This document shows positions 50,651 to 54,288 of a DNA stretch of 54,288 bases, piece after piece; position 1 is the stretch's first letter; each line of letters starts with the position of its first letter. The notes under the pieces are model-generated. The model was not told the origin of the DNA. It did no database searches and was given only the letters and a program-made list of their open reading frames with translations. The stretch comes from an uncultured Lachnospiraceae bacterium (GTDB lineage Bacteria > Bacillota > Clostridia > Lachnospirales > Lachnospiraceae). The translations under genes and the position numbers were made by a program. The DNA lies in NCBI GenBank assembly GCA_934437985.1, contig CAKSBI010000010.1:1-54288 (forward strand), in the 5' to 3' direction.

Positions 50651-51742
50651 ATGTATGAACCAATTGATATTCATATGAACGGTAAACTTATTTATGATAT
50701 ATATTTTGAAAACAGCTACAATATACTTGCAGATATCATAAGTAATATTGGATGTGCTGATAGAAAGTTCTGTGTTGTAGCTGATTCCAATGTGGCAGGT
50801 TTTCACCTTAAAAGTGTTCTTGATGTACTTGATGCACATAATATAATACATATTGAGTATGTGTTTGAGGCTGGTGAGAAGAATAAGAATACCGGTATGA
50901 TAGGATGTATTTATGAAAAACTGATTGAAGCGCATTTTGACAGAAATGATGTCATGCTTGCTTTAGGCGGTGGTGTGACCGGTGACATGACAGGCTTTGC
51001 AGCAGCCACATACCTCAGAGGCATTAAGTTTATACAATTGCCTACATCACTTCTCGCCATGGTAGACAGCAGTATCGGAGGAAAGACAGGCGTAGATTAT
51101 CTTGGCTACAAAAATATGGTAGGAGCTTTCCATATGCCTGCGGCTGTTATAACCAATCCACTGACACTGGAATCACTGCCTGACAGGGAATACATCTCAG
51201 GATTTGCCGAGATAATTAAGCATGCATTAATTGCAGATGATACCTATTTTGATTATCTGTATACACATCACGAGGCTGCAATGCAGCATGATTATGATGT
51301 GATTACCGAGATAATCTACAGAAGCTGTAATATAAAAAAAGCAGTTGTCGAGGAAGACCCGACAGAGAAGGGCATACGTGCACATCTTAATTTCGGACAT
51401 ACAGCAGGCCATGCAATTGAAAAATATATGAATTTTGAACTGCTGCATGGAGAATGTATCTCACTAGGATGCATTGTATCATTATATATTTCATATAAAA
51501 GGGGTAATATTTCGCCTGATGACTATAACAAAGCCAGGGAGCTGTTCGGCTTGTACAGACTGCCGGTAAGTATCGGAAAGCTTGATAATGATGCTGTTGT
51601 CAGGATTACCAGAAGTGATAAAAAAGCTGACGGCAAAATGATAAGGTTTATTTTACTAAGGTCGATTGGACAGGCTTATATTGATACAACAGTTACAGAG
51701 GAAGAGATTATTGAAGCTTTAAATGTTATTCAAGAGGTGTAA
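50651..51742 (+). CDS. aroB: 3-Dehydroquinate synthase
   Basis: A 363-residue enzyme of the shikimate pathway that cyclises DAHP to dehydroquinate with NAD and a divalent metal. ALGGGVTGDMTGFAAATYLR binds NAD, and SSIGGKTGVD, EIIKHALI and HTAGHAIE supply metal and substrate residues. It is wedged between divIVA and lspA with 18-bp and 1-bp gaps, away from other aro genes. Confidence 0.95.
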   Translation: MYEPIDIHMNGKLIYDIYFENSYNILADIISNIGCADRKFCVVADSNVAGFHLKSVLDVLDAHNIIHIEYVFEAGEKNKNTGMIGCIYEKLIEAHFDRNDVMLALGGGVTGDMTGFAAATYLRGIKFIQLPTSLLAMVDSSIGGKTGVDYLGYKNMVGAFHMPAAVITNPLTLESLPDREYISGFAEIIKHALIADDTYFDYLYTHHEAAMQHDYDVITEIIYRSCNIKKAVVEEDPTEKGIRAHLNFGHTAGHAIEKYMNFELLHGECISLGCIVSLYISYKRGNISPDDYNKARELFGLYRLPVSIGKLDNDAVVRITRSDKKADGKMIRFILLRSIGQAYIDTTVTEEEIIEALNVIQEV

Positions 51743-51743
51743 A

Positions 51744-52274
51744 ATGAAAACAAGTGTTGATAAAAAGAAAATAATATTTATGGTTGTTATAGTTGCAATC
51801 CTGGTTGCCGCAGATCAGGTGACGAAGTATCTGGCAGAATACTATCTGGCGGACAATTCCGTGGAGGTTATCCGTAACTTTATGAGTCTTGAGCTGTTAT
51901 ACAATAGTGGTGCGGCATTTGGCATTCTGAAAAATTCGCGGATACTCTTTTGTATATTAACTGTAATATTTTGTATTGCTTTGGAATTTGTATATTTCAG
52001 GATTCCTGATGAGAAGAAGTTTGGAATTTTAAGAATAGATATTATTGTATTGACTGCCGGAGCTATAGGTAACCTGGTTGACAGGATAAAGACGGGGGAG
52101 GTTGTTGATTTTCTGTCTTTTAAGTTTGGAAGCTATTATTTTCCGACCTTTAATGTAGCGGATATATATGTAACGGTTTCAGCTGTTACATTATTTATTG
52201 TGATAGTGTTCTATTATTCTGATTCTGATTTTGAAAAAATATTCCCACCGAAGAATCCGGATGTTAATGAGTAA
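51744..52274 (+). CDS. lspA: Lipoprotein signal peptidase
   Basis: A 176-residue membrane aspartyl peptidase with four membrane segments. The catalytic Asps lie in GNLVDRI and FNVADIYVT. It cleaves prolipoproteins after lipid attachment, including presumably the carboxypeptidase at 45439-46425. It starts one base after the aroB stop, behind GAGGTG. Confidence 0.95.
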   Translation: MKTSVDKKKIIFMVVIVAILVAADQVTKYLAEYYLADNSVEVIRNFMSLELLYNSGAAFGILKNSRILFCILTVIFCIALEFVYFRIPDEKKFGILRIDIIVLTAGAIGNLVDRIKTGEVVDFLSFKFGSYYFPTFNVADIYVTVSAVTLFIVIVFYYSDSDFEKIFPPKNPDVNE

Positions 52275-52297
52275 TTATTGGGCGGGGTATAGGATAT

Positions 52298-53329
52298 ATG
52301 TATAGCAGTATTGATAGATGTATTGACAGAAGTATGGATAAATGTATTGACAAAAATATTGATAAAAGTATTGATTATAATATGATTGGCTTTGACAGTG
52401 AATTTTTACTGGACATATATGATGATGAAGCCGGTACAAGAATTGACAGGCTAATATCGGAGCGTGTTACAGATTTGTCCAGAAGTTATATTCAGAAGCT
52501 TATTAAGGAAGGTTACATTAAAGTTAACCGCAATAGTATTAAAAGTAATTATAAGGTATCAAAGTCAGATAGTGTATCTGTAGTATTTCCCAAACCCCAG
52601 CCTCTGGATATCCAGCCTGAGAATATCATGCTCGATATTGTATATGAGGATGATGACATTATTATAATTAATAAACCTAAGAATATGGTCGTTCACCCGG
52701 CCCCGGGACATTATTCAGGAACTGTAGTTAATGCCCTGATGTATCACTGTGGGGATAATCTCTCCGGTATTAATGGGGTTTTGCGCCCCGGCATTGTTCA
52801 CAGGATTGATAAAGATACGACAGGACTTTTAATCATATGTAAAAATGATAGAGCGCACCAGAAGATTGCCGGACAGCTTTCGGTTCATTCCGTTAACAGG
52901 AAGTATGTTGCACTTGTCCATGGTATAATAAGTGATGACGAGGGTGTTATAGATAAACCAATATCAAGAGGTAACATTGACCGTAAGATGATGGCAGTTA
53001 ATCCTGAGGGTAAAAGGGCTGTTACACATTATAAGGTTCTTAAAAGATATCAGCTTAATAACAATAAGTATTCACTGATCGAATGCAGATTAGAAACAGG
53101 CAGGACACATCAGATACGTGTTCATATGTCATCGATGAATCATCCGCTTGTTGGAGATACGGTTTATGGATATAACGAAAAGCGTCAGCCGTTTAAAACA
53201 GATGGTCAGATGCTGCATGCAAAGACAATTGGTTTCATTCATCCTTCGACCGATATGTACGTAGAATTTGATTCTGAACTTCCTTTATACTTTACAAATA
53301 TATTAAATAAACTTTTAACAATTGGGTAG
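52298..53329 (+). CDS. rluD: RluD-type pseudouridine synthase with odd N-terminal repeat
   Basis: A 343-residue enzyme that isomerises uridines in 23S rRNA. An S4 RNA-binding domain (about 48-105: TRIDRLISERVTDLSRSYIQ) precedes the catalytic domain with HRIDKDTTG and GRTHQIRVH. The first 28 residues are unusual: about six tetrapeptides of pattern [CSN][IM]D[KR], encoded by 12-bp near-repeats. A start at Met29 would give a normal-length protein, but only the first ATG has a ribosome binding site-like AGGAT. Confidence 0.93.
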   Translation: MYSSIDRCIDRSMDKCIDKNIDKSIDYNMIGFDSEFLLDIYDDEAGTRIDRLISERVTDLSRSYIQKLIKEGYIKVNRNSIKSNYKVSKSDSVSVVFPKPQPLDIQPENIMLDIVYEDDDIIIINKPKNMVVHPAPGHYSGTVVNALMYHCGDNLSGINGVLRPGIVHRIDKDTTGLLIICKNDRAHQKIAGQLSVHSVNRKYVALVHGIISDDEGVIDKPISRGNIDRKMMAVNPEGKRAVTHYKVLKRYQLNNNKYSLIECRLETGRTHQIRVHMSSMNHPLVGDTVYGYNEKRQPFKTDGQMLHAKTIGFIHPSTDMYVEFDSELPLYFTNILNKLLTIG

Positions 53330-53349
53330 AACTTTGTGGAAAATGCATA

Positions 53350-53378
53350 TTGACAAAAGTGTTCTAATTTTGTAGAAT
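53350..53378 (+). promoter_or_regulatory. Promoter of the BlaI-type gene
   Basis: TTGACA (53350-53355), exactly 17 bp, TAGAAT (53373-53378). A strong sigma-A promoter whose -10 lies in a TTCTA/TAGAA inverted repeat (53362-53377). Confidence 0.75.
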
Positions 53379-53416
53379 ATGCTTGCATGCTTAAAATTAT
53401 GGGGATTATTGAATGT

Positions 53417-53475
53417 TACAAATCTATTAATTTGTAGGTTCTACAGCGGTAACATGATGTTACACAACTGTAGAA
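53417..53475. promoter_or_regulatory. BlaI/MecI-like operator cluster
   Basis: TACAAAT and ATTTGTA flank 6 bp (53417-53436). TTCTACAG and CTGTAGAA (53439-53475) flank a nested 7-1-7 palindrome GTAACAT/ATGTTAC. TACA/TGTA half-sites are the BlaI/MecI recognition words. Confidence 0.6.
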
Positions 53476-53525
53476 TAACTGCCTTGGTATTGAATATTTG
53501 TGACGTTGTATGGAGGGTATTGTTT

Positions 53526-53900
53526 ATGGATTCACAGAAGAAGGACATTCGGCTGCATGAGGGTGAGCTGAATGTTATGGAGTTGCTCTGGTCTAATAAA
53601 GAGCTGGCAGCCAAAGATATATCTAAGATAATCAAGGAATATATCGGCTGGGAAAAAAATACTACATATACAGTCATTAAACGTCTTATAGATAAAGGTG
53701 CAATTGAGCGTGTTGACCCCGGATTTGTATGTAAAGCAATTGTCAGTAAGAATACTGTACAGCAGATTGAAACGGATGCATTGATCAATAAGCTTTTTAA
53801 TGCATCACTAAGTTCTTTTTTTGTTGATTATTTAAGAAATAAAGATTTATCTACAGCAGAAATCTTTGAGCTTGAAAGAATAATCAGCGAACAAAAGTAA
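53526..53900 (+). CDS. BlaI/MecI-family repressor
   Basis: A 124-residue winged-helix repressor from the ATG of MDSQKKDIRLHEGE, with GGAGGG upstream. LNVMELLWSNKELAAKDISK and NTTYTVIKRLIDKGAIER form the DNA-binding domain; the C-terminal helices dimerise. Family members are released by proteolysis through a BlaR1/MecR1 sensor. No sensor gene is seen before the window ends, and a terminator follows, so it may be regulated otherwise or the sensor may be elsewhere. Confidence 0.9.
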   Translation: MDSQKKDIRLHEGELNVMELLWSNKELAAKDISKIIKEYIGWEKNTTYTVIKRLIDKGAIERVDPGFVCKAIVSKNTVQQIETDALINKLFNASLSSFFVDYLRNKDLSTAEIFELERIISEQK

Positions 53901-53925
53901 CCCGGGATAATAAGAGATGTATGAT

Positions 53926-53963
53926 AAGAGCCGTGTCAGATATGAAAGATAAGACAGGCTCTT
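53926..53963 (+). terminator. Intrinsic terminator after the BlaI-type gene
   Basis: AAGAGCC...GTC pairs with GAC...GGCTCTT, followed by an AT-rich tail with TTATTT. Confidence 0.65.
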
Positions 53964-54045
53964 AATTATTTGCCACAATAACTCTCTTGGACAAACTCCA
54001 GTTTTTCAAAAAGAGCTTTACCTTTTTATATGCTTATAGTATAAT

Positions 54046-54255
54046 TAATAATGATGCCAGGGTCAAAAGGTCTAAACCCACATGAGCTCGCTCATAGGTG
54101 GGTGAAAGACCTTGGGACCCGCCCCGATATGAGCATAAAAGTGGGATGATAATCCCACGATATGCGAATATTGGGTAGGATTGTGGGAGTGCGAAGCACG
54201 GAACAATCCGTAGGCATCAAAGTCGGGGTTAAAAAGCCCCTGACATCATTATTAT
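54046..54255 (+). repeat. Structured about 200-bp dispersed repeat, copy 2
   Basis: Nearly identical to 17634-17836 over about 165 bp in the same orientation, with only about three substitutions before the 3' hairpin loop diverges. Ends AATAATGATGCCAGGG and CCCTGACATCATTATT are inverted repeats with one mismatch. The internal hairpins are preserved. Confidence 0.8.
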
Positions 54256-54288
54256 AGAACTATAGATATGTTTTATTGCTATATATAA

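Overview
The window reads as a chromosome segment from an anaerobic Gram-positive member of the Clostridia, most likely a Lachnospiraceae gut commensal. The evidence is moderate-to-low GC, strong AGGAGG-type ribosome binding sites, the gene order rplU-prp-rpmA-obg-nadD-yqeK-rsfS, an L27 with the Firmicutes N-terminal extension, and a glnA gene followed by an ANTAR regulator (the clostridial glnA-nitR arrangement). I cannot fix genus or species from the sequence alone.

Region 1 (about 1-15270) is accessory DNA. It opens with the C-terminal end of a transposase. Then come ten minus-strand genes (666-12188) behind a tyrosine integrase (12293-13426). They are: an XRE regulator; a zinc-ribbon/TPR protein; two tandem paralogous proteins of unknown function; a YidD-domain membrane protein; a HerA-like ATPase; a 1195-residue repeat protein ending in a gluzincin-like HESLH metallopeptidase domain; a 156-residue unknown; an SPFH/SHOCT protein; and a membrane protein. 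This cassette is the best candidate here for an undescribed system. Two 21-bp palindromes, exact reverse complements of each other, flank the integrase. To the right lie a second XRE regulator, a scar made of an integrase C-terminus abutting an antisense zinc-ribbon fragment, and a structured noncoding stretch.

Region 2 (15273-19441) holds an iron-containing alcohol dehydrogenase, a class II Fic protein with an N-terminal HTH, a roughly 200-bp structured repeat with inverted-repeat ends (a second near-identical copy closes the window at about 54050), a TraX-like membrane protein and a metallophosphoesterase.

Region 3 (19509-36617) is core chromosome: scpA-scpB; glnA with a leader hairpin whose hexaloop fits the ANTAR target pattern, then the ANTAR gene; the rplU-to-rsfS cluster; lexA diverging from an SH3-domain gene followed by mutS-mutL-miaA and an aluminium-resistance/methionine gamma-lyase-like PLP enzyme; and radC. 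An SOS-like box sits beside the promoter in front of the SH3-mutSL genes.

Region 4 (36645-53900) is a shape and division supercluster: mreBCD, a PBP2 with a large insert, minCDE, rodA, mgsA, a DacA-type carboxypeptidase, then (after a bidirectional terminator and a DUF378 gene) an HlyD-like protein, a YggS-type PLP protein, sepF, divIVA, aroB, lspA, rluD and a BlaI/MecI-type repressor with its own operator-rich promoter. No tRNA, rRNA or CRISPR array was seen.
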